From contig JBAXGW010000018.1 of the NCBI GenBank assembly GCA_037139195.1, positions 1-64,000 on the forward strand: a stretch of 64,000 nucleotides of DNA. Direction: 5' to 3'. The notes beneath the pieces are model-generated. The model saw nothing but the letters and a program-made list of their open reading frames with translations. It ran no database searches and had not been told where the DNA came from. A program made the position numbers and the translations under genes. This document shows, in pieces, positions 28,701-35,823 of the stretch (positions are counted from its first letter, which is position 1; each line of letters opens with the position of its first letter). The DNA comes from JBAXGW01 sp037139195. GTDB taxonomy: Bacteria > Bacteroidota > Bacteroidia > Bacteroidales > JAHJDW01.

Positions 28701-28910
28701 GACCACATTCAACTAATGCTGCCAAGCAGTGATGCATCTTATAATATGGAAATAAAGGATATGCAAGGTCGTGTGGCAAAAAAACTTAGCAACCTCAATG
28801 ACGAAACTTCAATAATAGATGTTTCTGATTTACAAAAAGGAGTTTATATATTCACGCTTAAAAATCTTAAAACAAGCAAGGAATACAAAGGGAAAGTTGT
28901 AATAAAGTAA
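25767..28910 (+). CDS. secreted 14-repeat beta-propeller protein with T9SS type A tail
   Basis: Signal peptide (MKKLLSSILCLFLISNTFAQ), then 14 tandem repeats of about 41 residues spanning roughly 25-600. Each reads WFGTxxGVSKFDGTNWTTYTTANGLAxN...SIAIDAQGNK, the two-component regulator propeller (Reg_prop) pattern. Thirteen are complete; the last (WLGTKLGAIKF) is partial. Fourteen equals two seven-bladed propellers, as in hybrid two-component sensors, but no membrane helix, Y_Y_Y or kinase domain follows. Instead there is an SdrD-like/DUF11 region (GIVFNDFNGNGIKESNE, GSYDPNDKMV) and a type IX sorting tail (LPYPNPAQDHIQL ... GKVVIK). Predicted to be secreted and attached to the cell surface. 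Confidence 0.9.
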   Translation: MKKLLSSILCLFLISNTFAQQWTNYTVASTSTELCNNNINCIFVDAQNNKWFGTYNGISKFDGTNWTTYLTAPGLDSSYINCIAMDTLGSMWFGTDKGVSKFDGTNWTTYTTTNGLINNNVYNIAIDAQGNIWFETHNGGVSKFDGTNWTSYSTANGLTGSYLYSMTIDTLGNAWFGTDNGVSKFDGTSWTTYTSTDGLADNNVYSIAIDAQGNKWFGTSFGVSKFDGTNWTTYLTTETIICITIDAQGNMWFGIDNGVTKFDGTNWTTYTTANGLADNRVNSIAIDSQGNKWFGTNVGASMFDGSNWIKYTTNGLTNNKVNCKADDIQGNMWFGTSAGVSKFDGTSWTTYTTTNGLANNKVYSIAIDASGNKWFGTMGGGISKFDGTNWTTYTMANGLANNITCSIAIDAQGNKWFGTINGVSKFNGTNWTTYNTANGLANNYVNSIAIVAQDIKWFGTNGGVSKFDGTNWTTYTTANGLASNHATCIAADVQGNIWVGSDNGVSKFDGTSWTIYTTANGLPNNLVNSIDIDDQGNVWIGGSTSISKFDGTSWTSYTIANSLAYNSIHSITIDAQGNKWLGTKLGAIKFSDGGPGHFQNIYNTLGIVFNDFNGNGIKESNEANISQQIIQIDSNYTCTQDNGLFYCNLPNGNHTIQYHAPTNWQLTTNDSILLNIPNSGDTIVFGIKTINNIHDLQANIAGGSTRANFDANYWLNYTNKGTVVENGTVEMKLDDRSTFVSATPIPTSQNGNTLTWNFSNLNVNETKPIHVVAHMPDVQYLGDTLINTVSISPFIADVDTLNNIDTLAQVLTGSYDPNDKMVQEGVLNEKFVLFNTPLTYTIRFQNTGTDTAFNVNIYDTINSNMDMSSLQIIGSSHNCIPEVRGTNEVLFHFYNIMLPDSNKTQLGSNGYLQYRISPKAGLPENTVVKNTAYIFFDYNPAIITNTTLNTYVSTIPKTSSIQENNLINNVLPYPNPAQDHIQLMLPSSDASYNMEIKDMQGRVAKKLSNLNDETSIIDVSDLQKGVYIFTLKNLKTSKEYKGKVVIK

Positions 28911-28943
28911 GATTAATTTTTTAGTGCATTTTTGATTAAAAAA

Positions 28944-28978
28944 AAGAATCCCTTACAAACTGCAAGGGATTCTTTTAT
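28944..28978. terminator. bidirectional terminator
   Basis: AAGAATCCCTT (28944-28954) pairs with AAGGGATTCTT (28964-28974), 9-nt loop, A-tract before and T-tract after. It serves the propeller gene on plus and proS on minus. Confidence 0.9.
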
Positions 28979-28999
28979 TTTGATTATATCTGTACTTTA

Positions 29000-30475
29000 T
29001 TAATAAGCTCTAGCAAAAATAACCCTTTGCGTAGATGGTTTTCCAGAATATATGCAAACACCAGCTTCTAACTCATTATTCAAAGGAATACAACGAATGG
29101 TAGCTTTTGTTTCTTCTTTAATTTTTTCTTCAGTTTCAGAAGTTCCATCCCAATGCGCAGAGACAAAGCCTGTTTTATTATCCAAAACATCTTTAAATTC
29201 TTCCCAAGTATCAACTTTTGTTATCTTGCTTTCTCTAAAATCAAGTGCTTTTTGGTAAATATTCTTTTGAATTTGTTCTAACAAATGCTCTATTTTATTT
29301 TCGATATCAGCTATTTGATAAACAGCTTTTTCAAATGTATCTCTACGAGCTACCTCAACTGTTCCGTTTTCTAAATCACGAGGTCCAATAGCAATACGAA
29401 CAGGAACACCTTTAAATTCCCAATCAGCAAATTTGAAACCTGGTTTAAATGTATCACGGTCATCATATTTTACAGAAATACCTTTGGCTTCAAGTCCTTT
29501 TTTGATTTCTTGAACTTTCACACTTATTTCAGCTAATTGTTCTTCTCCTTTGTATATAGGAACAATAACAACCTGAATTGGCGCCAATTTTGGAGGCAAT
29601 ACCAATCCTTTATCATCTGAGTGAGCCATAATAAGAGCACCCATCAAACGAGTAGAAACTCCCCATGAAGTAGCCCAAACAAATTCTTGCTTATTTTCTT
29701 TGCTAACAAATTTAACATCGAAAGCTTTTGCAAAATTTTGTCCTAAGAAATGTGAAGTTCCAGCTTGTAACGCTTTTCCATCTTGCATCAATGCTTCAAT
29801 ACAATAAGTGTCTAATGCACCAGCAAAACGTTCGTTAGCTGTTTTAACGCCTTTGAGCACGGGTAATGCTAACCAATTTTCAGCAAAATCAGCATAAACA
29901 TCAAGCATTTTCTTAGTTTCCTCAATTGCTTCTTCCTGAGTAGCGTGAGCAGTATGACCTTCTTGCCATAAAAATTCAGCAGTACGAAGAAACATACGAG
30001 TTCTCATTTCCCAGCGAACCACATTTGCCCATTGATTAACAAGAATTGGGAGGTCGCGATACGATTGAATCCAACCTTTATAAGTATGCCAAATAATAGT
30101 TTCAGAAGTAGGACGTACAATTAATTCTTCTTCAAGTTTAGCCGTTTCGTCAACAATAATACCACTACCATCTTCCGCATTTTTCAAACGATAATGAGTA
30201 ACAACAGCGCATTCTTTAGCAAACCCATCCACATGGCTAGCTTCTTTGCTAAAAAAAGATTTTGGTATAAATAAGGGGAAATAGGCATTTGAATGTCCTG
30301 TGTCTTTAAACATTTTGTCTAAAACTTTTTGCATCATCTCCCATATAGAATATCCATAAGGCTTGATAACCATGCAACCTCTAACAGCAGAATTTTCTGC
30401 TAAACCAGCTTTTTGCACGATGTCGTTGTACCATTGAGAATAATTTTCTTCTCTTGTCGAAAAATCTTTGCTCAT
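29000..30475 (-). CDS. proS: prolyl-tRNA synthetase (archaeal/eukaryal-like type)
   Basis: Charges tRNA-Pro. Class II motifs are present: an N-terminal SKDFSTREENYSQWYND block, RPTSETIIWHTYKGWIQSYRDLP (motif 2 region), FLRTAEFLWQEGHTAH and TSWGVSTRLMGALIM (motif 3). The short form lacking the editing domain, with a C-terminal zinc-type extension, is the type used in Bacteroidota. The start is placed at the ATG at 30475 (491 residues). The open frame runs further upstream, but that extension is hydrophobic, unlike the family, and overlaps the promoter region. A TACTTTTG box on the minus strand at 30528-30535 is a likely -7 element. Confidence 0.95.
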   Translation of the reverse strand: MSKDFSTREENYSQWYNDIVQKAGLAENSAVRGCMVIKPYGYSIWEMMQKVLDKMFKDTGHSNAYFPLFIPKSFFSKEASHVDGFAKECAVVTHYRLKNAEDGSGIIVDETAKLEEELIVRPTSETIIWHTYKGWIQSYRDLPILVNQWANVVRWEMRTRMFLRTAEFLWQEGHTAHATQEEAIEETKKMLDVYADFAENWLALPVLKGVKTANERFAGALDTYCIEALMQDGKALQAGTSHFLGQNFAKAFDVKFVSKENKQEFVWATSWGVSTRLMGALIMAHSDDKGLVLPPKLAPIQVVIVPIYKGEEQLAEISVKVQEIKKGLEAKGISVKYDDRDTFKPGFKFADWEFKGVPVRIAIGPRDLENGTVEVARRDTFEKAVYQIADIENKIEHLLEQIQKNIYQKALDFRESKITKVDTWEEFKDVLDNKTGFVSAHWDGTSETEEKIKEETKATIRCIPLNNELEAGVCIYSGKPSTQRVIFARAY

Positions 30476-30566
30476 TTTAAAATTGTGGTATGATATTTGT
30501 TTATAATTATGAAAATAAATTGAGATACAAAAGTACAAAAAAATATACATTATAAATAATCCATTT

Positions 30567-30571
30567 GGAGG
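30567..30571 (+). promoter_or_regulatory. canonical Shine-Dalgarno GGAGG
   Basis: GGAGG seven bases before the ATG at 30579. Such strong Shine-Dalgarno sites are uncommon in this phylum; most starts in this window lack one. Confidence 0.6.
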
Positions 30572-30578
30572 TATAGCC

Positions 30579-32126
30579 ATGAAAACTTTAGCTTATTTTT
30601 TCGCACTAACTTCGCTTCTTGCTTTAAGCGCTTGCTCTACAGCATATCAATCAACATCAAGCGATGATATTTATTATTCTCCAAAAGATAAAGTAAACAC
30701 ACCCCCTGTAACAACATCATCTAATACAACTACTCAGTCTAATTATTCAACAAACACACAACCAACAAACAACGAGCAGCCCGTTGAAGTTCAAACTCAG
30801 AGCAATAACTCTGATCAAAACTATCAACAAGTTGAAGAAAACAACTATCAAGCCGAACCTCAATACAATAGTTCAACAACTGAAACATATCAAGATGCCA
30901 ATGGCACAACCTATGTAACAAATAATTATTATAACGAAGATGATTATTATGATTACTCATACAGCTCAAGGGTTAGAAGATTTTACAACCCCGTTTATGG
31001 AGTAGGTTATTATCACGATTATTATACAAATTCATATATGTATAATAACGATCCTTTTTATTGGGGAACAAGCATATATTTAGGATATAACTGGTGGGCT
31101 CCATCATTTTACTGTGGCTACAATCCATACAGCTGGGGATATTCAGCTTGGGGCTGGAACTCATATTACGGTGGCGGTTACGGCGGATACTACGGAAGCA
31201 ACTATGGATGGGGATACAACCACGGTTACAATGATGGTTATTATAATGGTGGTGGCGATAATTACTATGTAAATAGCTGGGATAATAATAGCAGCTACTA
31301 TGGACACAGAGGCAGCTCTACTGGCAGCACAAATAGCAGAGCAACAGGAACAGGAAGCTTAAATGATGGCAACAAATCATTTGCTCAAAAATATGCCGAA
31401 GTATCAAAAGGAGATCACATGACTGCAACTAATCAAGGCATCAGACCATCTAAAGATGTTGTTTCTAGAGGCTCAATAAACCCTAGCAACGATATTAGTC
31501 GCTCTAACAACATTAACAATAACAGCTCTTTCTCTAAACCATTAACAGAGAGCAGACCAAATGCATCAAGCAATAACCTAAATACTTCTACAAACAAACC
31601 AATTACTAACAATCAAACGACTACAAGACCTGCAGTTCAGCCTTTAACTAATGGAAATACAGCAACTGCAAAACCTGAATATTCAAAACCAAATACAACT
31701 GCAAGACCTAATAACTTAAATCAGAACCAGCCTTCAAATGGCTCAAATACTACAACTAGACCAACACCTAGCAAAACGTATACAGCTCCTGAATATAGTA
31801 GACCTAGAAATAACAATTATAATAACTATAATAATAATAGTAACAATAATCAACCAGAAAACAAAACATATACTGAACCTAAAACATATACTAAACCTGA
31901 ATACACTCAGCCAAAAACTGAAAATGTGTACACTAGACCAAGTAACAATCAAAATTACAATAGCACACCTAGAAACGATTACAACTCAACGCCTAGCAGA
32001 AGTTCAAGCACCCCTTCGTACAGTCGTCCAAGTAGCAGCTCACCTGCTCCTAGCTCAGGAAACACAGCTCGACCAAGTACAAGTAGCCCTCGTTCAAGCT
32101 CAGGTGGCGGTTTCAACAAACGATAA
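30579..32126 (+). CDS. lipoprotein with Tyr/Gly/Trp-rich and Asn/Ser/Thr/Pro-rich low-complexity regions
   Basis: Lipobox LSAC (Cys19). The mature protein has three composition zones: an acidic Asn/Gln/Thr-rich linker (20-115), a Tyr/Gly/Trp/Asn-rich block (about 125-240; YNPYSWGYSAWGWNSYYGGG), then a long Asn/Ser/Thr/Pro-rich tail to 515 ending in Gly-Gly-Gly-Phe. No catalytic domain is visible. Similar low-complexity lipoproteins occur widely in Bacteroidota without known function; a structural envelope role is a guess. A strong GGAGG site precedes it. The FadL-like gene lies 35 bp downstream. Confidence 0.8.
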   Translation: MKTLAYFFALTSLLALSACSTAYQSTSSDDIYYSPKDKVNTPPVTTSSNTTTQSNYSTNTQPTNNEQPVEVQTQSNNSDQNYQQVEENNYQAEPQYNSSTTETYQDANGTTYVTNNYYNEDDYYDYSYSSRVRRFYNPVYGVGYYHDYYTNSYMYNNDPFYWGTSIYLGYNWWAPSFYCGYNPYSWGYSAWGWNSYYGGGYGGYYGSNYGWGYNHGYNDGYYNGGGDNYYVNSWDNNSSYYGHRGSSTGSTNSRATGTGSLNDGNKSFAQKYAEVSKGDHMTATNQGIRPSKDVVSRGSINPSNDISRSNNINNNSSFSKPLTESRPNASSNNLNTSTNKPITNNQTTTRPAVQPLTNGNTATAKPEYSKPNTTARPNNLNQNQPSNGSNTTTRPTPSKTYTAPEYSRPRNNNYNNYNNNSNNNQPENKTYTEPKTYTKPEYTQPKTENVYTRPSNNQNYNSTPRNDYNSTPSRSSSTPSYSRPSSSSPAPSSGNTARPSTSSPRSSSGGGFNKR

Positions 32127-32161
32127 TTAAGTTGAAAATTATTAATTAATCATTGAAAATC

Positions 32162-33601
32162 ATGAAAAATATAATTTTAACAATAGGAATTATTTTGGGA
32201 ACTATAGGAATCACTAAAGCCCAAAACGACGTAGACGCGCTTCGATATTCATATATTGGATTTGGGGGAACAGCAAAATCGATTGGTGCAGGTGGAGCTT
32301 ATGGAGCATTGGGTGGAGATGCATCTTGTCTGAGCGTAAACCCAGCAGGCATAGGAATATACAGAAAGTCTGAATTTAACTTTTCTGCAAATGTTTTAAA
32401 AGGTTCTACAGAAAGCTCTTACTTAGGAACTACAAGAGAAGATATGAAATACAATTTCAATTTTGGAAATTTCTCTTTAATTGGAGCATTTAAATTAGAC
32501 ACCGCTCGTTCAAAAGGCTGGAAATACTTAAATTTTGGGTTTGGCTCTAATCGACTAGCAAATTTTCATAATCGAATTGACATTGAAGGTCGAAACACTC
32601 AAAATTCGCTATCCGATCAATATGTAATTTTGGCAAATGGAAATAATTTCGACAATCTGGATTCTTATAGCACGGCTTTAGCTTGGAATACTTATTTAAT
32701 AGACACTTTACCAGGAACAACAAACAGCTTTATTAGCGCAGTTCCAGCATCTGACATCAAACAAAGAAAATTAATTGAAACTAAAGGCGGAATTAACGAA
32801 ACATATATTTCGTTAGGAGGCAACTACAACAATAAATTATATATAGGCGGAACTTTTGGATTCCCTTCTGTTAGATATGTTCAAGAATCTTCGTACACCG
32901 AAAATGATGACAAAGATACTATCAATGGATTTAAAAGTTTAACATTAAACGAACACCTTAAAACAACAGGTAGCGGAATAAACTTTAAATTAGGAATTAT
33001 TTTCCGTCCTGTAGATTGGGTAAGATTAGGAGCAGCGGTTCACACTCCTACATTCTACACGTTACATGATGAATTTAGCAGCAAAATGACTACAACTTTT
33101 GATAATGGAAAATCTTATTCTGACGAATCAAAAGGAGGCAGCTTTGATTATGAGCTAACTACTCCAATGCGCGCAATTGGCAGCATTGCATTTGTAATAG
33201 GCAAAATAGGATTTATTAGCGCTGATTACGAAGTTGTTAATTACACAGAATCTCAATTACGCTCAAAAAACTATACATTTTTTGATGAAAACGACGCTAT
33301 TCGCCAAAAATACACTTCTCAATCAAATCTCAGAATAGGTGGCGAATTAAACTTAAAACCTTTTGCGGTTCGTGCTGGCTACGCTCTTTATGGAAGCCCA
33401 TATCGTACGGGAATAAATGATGCAAGCAGAACATCTTATACATTTGGATTTGGCTATAGAGACAAAGATTTTTATTTAGACTTTGCTTACGTTTTAACAA
33501 CATCAACTGAAGATTATTATTTGTATTCGATTGTTCCAGAAGCATCAAAAAACAAATTCTCATCAAACAGTTTGATTACAACATTAGGATTTAGATTTTA
33601 A
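32162..33601 (+). CDS. outer-membrane protein of the OMPP1/FadL/TodX type
   Basis: Signal peptide (MKNIILTIGIILGTIGITKAQ) and a beta-barrel-like body of about 460 residues. The N-terminal block SIGAGGAYGALGGDASCLSVNPAGIGIY is the conserved hatch-like start of Bacteroidota FadL-type proteins. The C-terminus ends LITTLGFRF, an aromatic residue typical of outer-membrane barrels. It may import hydrophobic compounds, but PorV-like proteins of the same superfamily have T9SS roles, so the exact job is open. Start set at ATG 32162, not the upstream TTG. Confidence 0.85.
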   Translation: MKNIILTIGIILGTIGITKAQNDVDALRYSYIGFGGTAKSIGAGGAYGALGGDASCLSVNPAGIGIYRKSEFNFSANVLKGSTESSYLGTTREDMKYNFNFGNFSLIGAFKLDTARSKGWKYLNFGFGSNRLANFHNRIDIEGRNTQNSLSDQYVILANGNNFDNLDSYSTALAWNTYLIDTLPGTTNSFISAVPASDIKQRKLIETKGGINETYISLGGNYNNKLYIGGTFGFPSVRYVQESSYTENDDKDTINGFKSLTLNEHLKTTGSGINFKLGIIFRPVDWVRLGAAVHTPTFYTLHDEFSSKMTTTFDNGKSYSDESKGGSFDYELTTPMRAIGSIAFVIGKIGFISADYEVVNYTESQLRSKNYTFFDENDAIRQKYTSQSNLRIGGELNLKPFAVRAGYALYGSPYRTGINDASRTSYTFGFGYRDKDFYLDFAYVLTTSTEDYYLYSIVPEASKNKFSSNSLITTLGFRF

Positions 33602-33642
33602 CATTGAATTGAATATTTTAGTAATATTGTTTTAAATTGCGC

Positions 33643-33672
33643 AAAGCCCTGGTTTATTCAGGGCTTTTTTTT
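33643..33672 (+). terminator. intrinsic terminator after the FadL-like gene
   Basis: AAAGCCCTG (33643-33651), loop GTTTATT, CAGGGCTTT, then a T-run. Confidence 0.9.
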
Positions 33673-33709
33673 ATTTTGAAAGATTGTATATATTTGAATA
33701 AAAAATAAA

Positions 33710-34345
33710 ATGAAAAAAGCATTAGTTATTGGAGCTTCTGGACTAATTGGGAAAGAGCTTGTTAAATTATTAACATCAGATCAGCATTATGACTCTATAG
33801 ATATTATTGGAAGACAATTAATAGGTTTTTCATCAAGCAAGATAATTGAGAAGAAAGTAGATTTTGCCCATTTAAATGAAACTATTGAGTCAAATACAGA
33901 TATATTCTGTTGCGTTGGATCGACTATAAACAAAGCTAAAAATTGGGATAATTTCAGAAAAGTTGACTTAGAAATACCTGTTAAACTAGCCGAATTATGC
34001 GAAAATACAACAAATACCAAGTTACTAGTAATTTCATCAATTGGAGCCAATAAAAATTCAAGAAACAAATACCTACAAATGAAAGGCGAGATGGAAATAG
34101 AAATTTCAAAAAGAAAAATTGATGCAATTATTATTTTTCGACCTTCAATATTACTAGGAAATAGAGATGAAAGAAGATTAGGAGAATCATTTGCTAAATT
34201 TATTATTAAATTATTTTCTTTTTTAATGATTGGTCCGCTTAAAAAATATAAAGGAATTTCAGCTTACAAAGTAGCAAATAGCCTAATTACAGCTGCAAAA
34301 TCAAACCTAAAAGGGACAATTATTCTAGAGTCTTCAGAAATTTAG
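33710..34345 (+). CDS. NAD(P)-binding Rossmann-fold protein (atypical SDR, TIP30/HTATIP2-like)
   Basis: 211 residues starting MKKALVIGASGLIGKEL, the GxSGxxGxxL dinucleotide-binding motif. Later blocks CCVGSTINKAKNWDNFRKVD, LVISSIGANKNSRNKYLQMKGEME (Tyr/Lys region) and IIFRPSILLGNR match atypical short-chain dehydrogenases of the HTATIP2 type. The substrate is unknown. No close operon partner; the upstream gene ends at a terminator. Confidence 0.85.
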   Translation: MKKALVIGASGLIGKELVKLLTSDQHYDSIDIIGRQLIGFSSSKIIEKKVDFAHLNETIESNTDIFCCVGSTINKAKNWDNFRKVDLEIPVKLAELCENTTNTKLLVISSIGANKNSRNKYLQMKGEMEIEISKRKIDAIIIFRPSILLGNRDERRLGESFAKFIIKLFSFLMIGPLKKYKGISAYKVANSLITAAKSNLKGTIILESSEI

Positions 34346-34534
34346 CTAACAAATCAATATATTAGAAATAATACGACTTTTCTATACGAAACTACTACCT
34401 ACTTTGTTTCACTATAAAAATTGATATAAATACATGTTTTTACAAACAAATAATTGTTAATAAATTTGCAATTTATCGATTAAAGTTGTAATTTAATCAT
34501 ACGAATTATTACTTATTAATTTAAACCATATAGT

Positions 34535-34636
34535 ATGAAAATTTTAAATAAAGAGGCATTGTATTGGGGCATGTTCCTAGTAGCCGTAGTTTCGTATGCA
34601 GTGTTTGAAATTGTTACCTACTACTACTCTAAATAA
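34535..34636 (+). CDS. 33-residue single-pass membrane microprotein
   Basis: ATG at 34535 opens a 33-codon frame: MKILNKEALYWG, a hydrophobic span FLVAVVSYAVFEIVTY, then YYSK and TAA. It stands alone in a 455-bp gap and is followed 46 bp later by a strong terminator, which supports transcription. The N-terminus is charged and the end aromatic, as in small membrane microproteins. I do not recognise a family. Confidence 0.5.
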   Translation: MKILNKEALYWGMFLVAVVSYAVFEIVTYYYSK

Positions 34637-34682
34637 ATTCAAACATTTAGCATAAAACAAAAAAAATATATAATTAAAATTA

Positions 34683-34724
34683 AAAGCAAGAAGAAAAAGT
34701 ATACTTCTTGCTTTAATTTTTTTT
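34683..34724 (+). terminator. intrinsic terminator
   Basis: AAAGCAAGAAG (34683-34693) pairs with CTTCTTGCTTT (34704-34714), followed by AA and about nine T residues. It ends the transcript of the 33-residue gene. Confidence 0.9.
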
Positions 34725-34800
34725 GAACTTATGCTTTTCATTTTTCTCAGTAATATTTTTCAATATCTTTACATAAAAAAAAAACAAAAATATTTCTGCA

Positions 34801-35364
34801 ATGAAAATCTACACAAAAACTGGAGATAATGGAGAAACCTCATTAATTGGAGGCACAAGAGTTAAAAAAAATCACCCCAGAGTTGAAGCGTATGGAACCG
34901 TTGATGAGCTAAACTCATTTGTAGGATTGTTGAAAGACTTAACAACTAGTAACACTATAAAAGATCAACTACTTTCAATCCAAAATAAATTATTTATTAT
35001 AGGCTCTTGCATTGCAACCGAGCCAAACAAGAATAAACATCAATATAATTGCGACAAGCAACCAAAGATAAACGAAGCTGACATAACCTATCTTGAAGAA
35101 CAAATGGATTTATTAAGCAAACAACTCCCAGAAATGCGTAGTTTTATTTTACCTGGTGGGCATCTATTGGTTTCATACAGCCATATCACCAGAACTGTTT
35201 GTAGGAGAACAGAAAGGGTTGTTTTAAAGCTAGCATCTGAATCAGAAGTTGACCATTTGCTCATTAAATATCTAAATAGGCTATCTGATTTCTTTTTTAT
35301 TTTAGCCAGATATTTTTCCTTAATTGAAAATGTGGATGAAATTACCTGGGATGCAAAAGGATAA
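34801..35364 (+). CDS. cob(I)yrinic acid a,c-diamide adenosyltransferase (PduO type)
   Basis: ATP:corrinoid adenosyltransferase that makes adenosylcobalamin. The N-terminal MKIYTKTGDNGETSLIGGTRVKKNHPRVEAYGTVDELNS block is diagnostic of the PduO/MMAB family. The late helix block HITRTVCRRTERVV carries the ATP-binding Arg/Glu, and LNRLSDFFFILARY closes the bundle. Length 187 is normal. No other cobalamin gene and no obvious cobalamin riboswitch is adjacent, so it probably serves an enzyme encoded elsewhere, such as methylmalonyl-CoA mutase. Confidence 0.93.
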   Translation: MKIYTKTGDNGETSLIGGTRVKKNHPRVEAYGTVDELNSFVGLLKDLTTSNTIKDQLLSIQNKLFIIGSCIATEPNKNKHQYNCDKQPKINEADITYLEEQMDLLSKQLPEMRSFILPGGHLLVSYSHITRTVCRRTERVVLKLASESEVDHLLIKYLNRLSDFFFILARYFSLIENVDEITWDAKG

Positions 35365-35477
35365 AGACTAAACAGTTGCATTTATTGGCTTGGTTTTTGG
35401 TAAAATGATTTTTTAGCTGATTCATCTATCAATATTAACTTTTAAACAAATTTTTTTAATAAATAATTATAAATAAA

Positions 35478-35510
35478 TTTGACTTTATCGTTTAAAAAGG
35501 TATATTTTTG
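35478..35510 (+). promoter_or_regulatory. promoter of the DUF2795 gene
   Basis: TTTG at 35478-35481, a 21-bp spacer and TATTTTTG at 35503-35510, 25 bp before the ATG. Confidence 0.7.
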
Positions 35511-35535
35511 CAAAAACAACTAAATATTTCAAGAC

Positions 35536-35757
35536 ATGTATTGGACCTTAGAATTAGCATCGAAATTAGAGGATGCGCCATGGCCGGCAACAAAAGACGA
35601 ACTTATTGATTTTGCTCTTCGCTCAGGAGCACCAATGGAAGTTATTGAAAATTTAAAGGAAATAGAAGACGATGAAGAGGTCTTCGATAGTATTGAGGAC
35701 ATTTGGCCTGACTATCCTTCAAAAGAGGATTTCTTTTTCAATGAAGACGAATATTAG
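35536..35757 (+). CDS. DUF2795 domain protein (73 aa)
   Basis: Small, strongly acidic protein. WPATKDELIDFALRSGAP, VIENLKEIEDDEEVFDSIEDIWPDYP and the end FFFNEDEY are almost exactly the widely conserved Bacteroidota DUF2795 pattern. It has its own promoter and a terminator, so it is monocistronic. Function is unknown although the sequence is very well conserved. Confidence 0.9.
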   Translation: MYWTLELASKLEDAPWPATKDELIDFALRSGAPMEVIENLKEIEDDEEVFDSIEDIWPDYPSKEDFFFNEDEY

Positions 35758-35790
35758 TGTTCTGAATCAAAGCATAGCAAGATAATAAAC

Positions 35791-35823
35791 AAAAAAGCAT
35801 TTCTATTGGAAATGCTTTTTATT
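35791..35823. terminator. bidirectional terminator
   Basis: AAAAAGCATTTC, loop TATTG, GAAATGCTTTTT. The T-run overlaps the stop codon of the converging T9SS cargo gene at 35819. Confidence 0.85.

Noticed and set aside
30476..30580. N-terminal extension of prolyl-tRNA synthetase
   Set aside because: The extension is hydrophobic low-complexity sequence and overlaps the divergent promoter region; the ATG at 30475 matches the family start.
31738..32130. 130-codon plus-strand frame within the low-complexity lipoprotein
   Set aside because: It is a shadow of the Asn/Ser/Thr-rich repeat codons in another frame.
34640..34800. Cobalamin riboswitch before the adenosyltransferase gene
   Set aside because: The upstream spacer holds a simple terminator hairpin and lacks the B12-box and the length of such a riboswitch.
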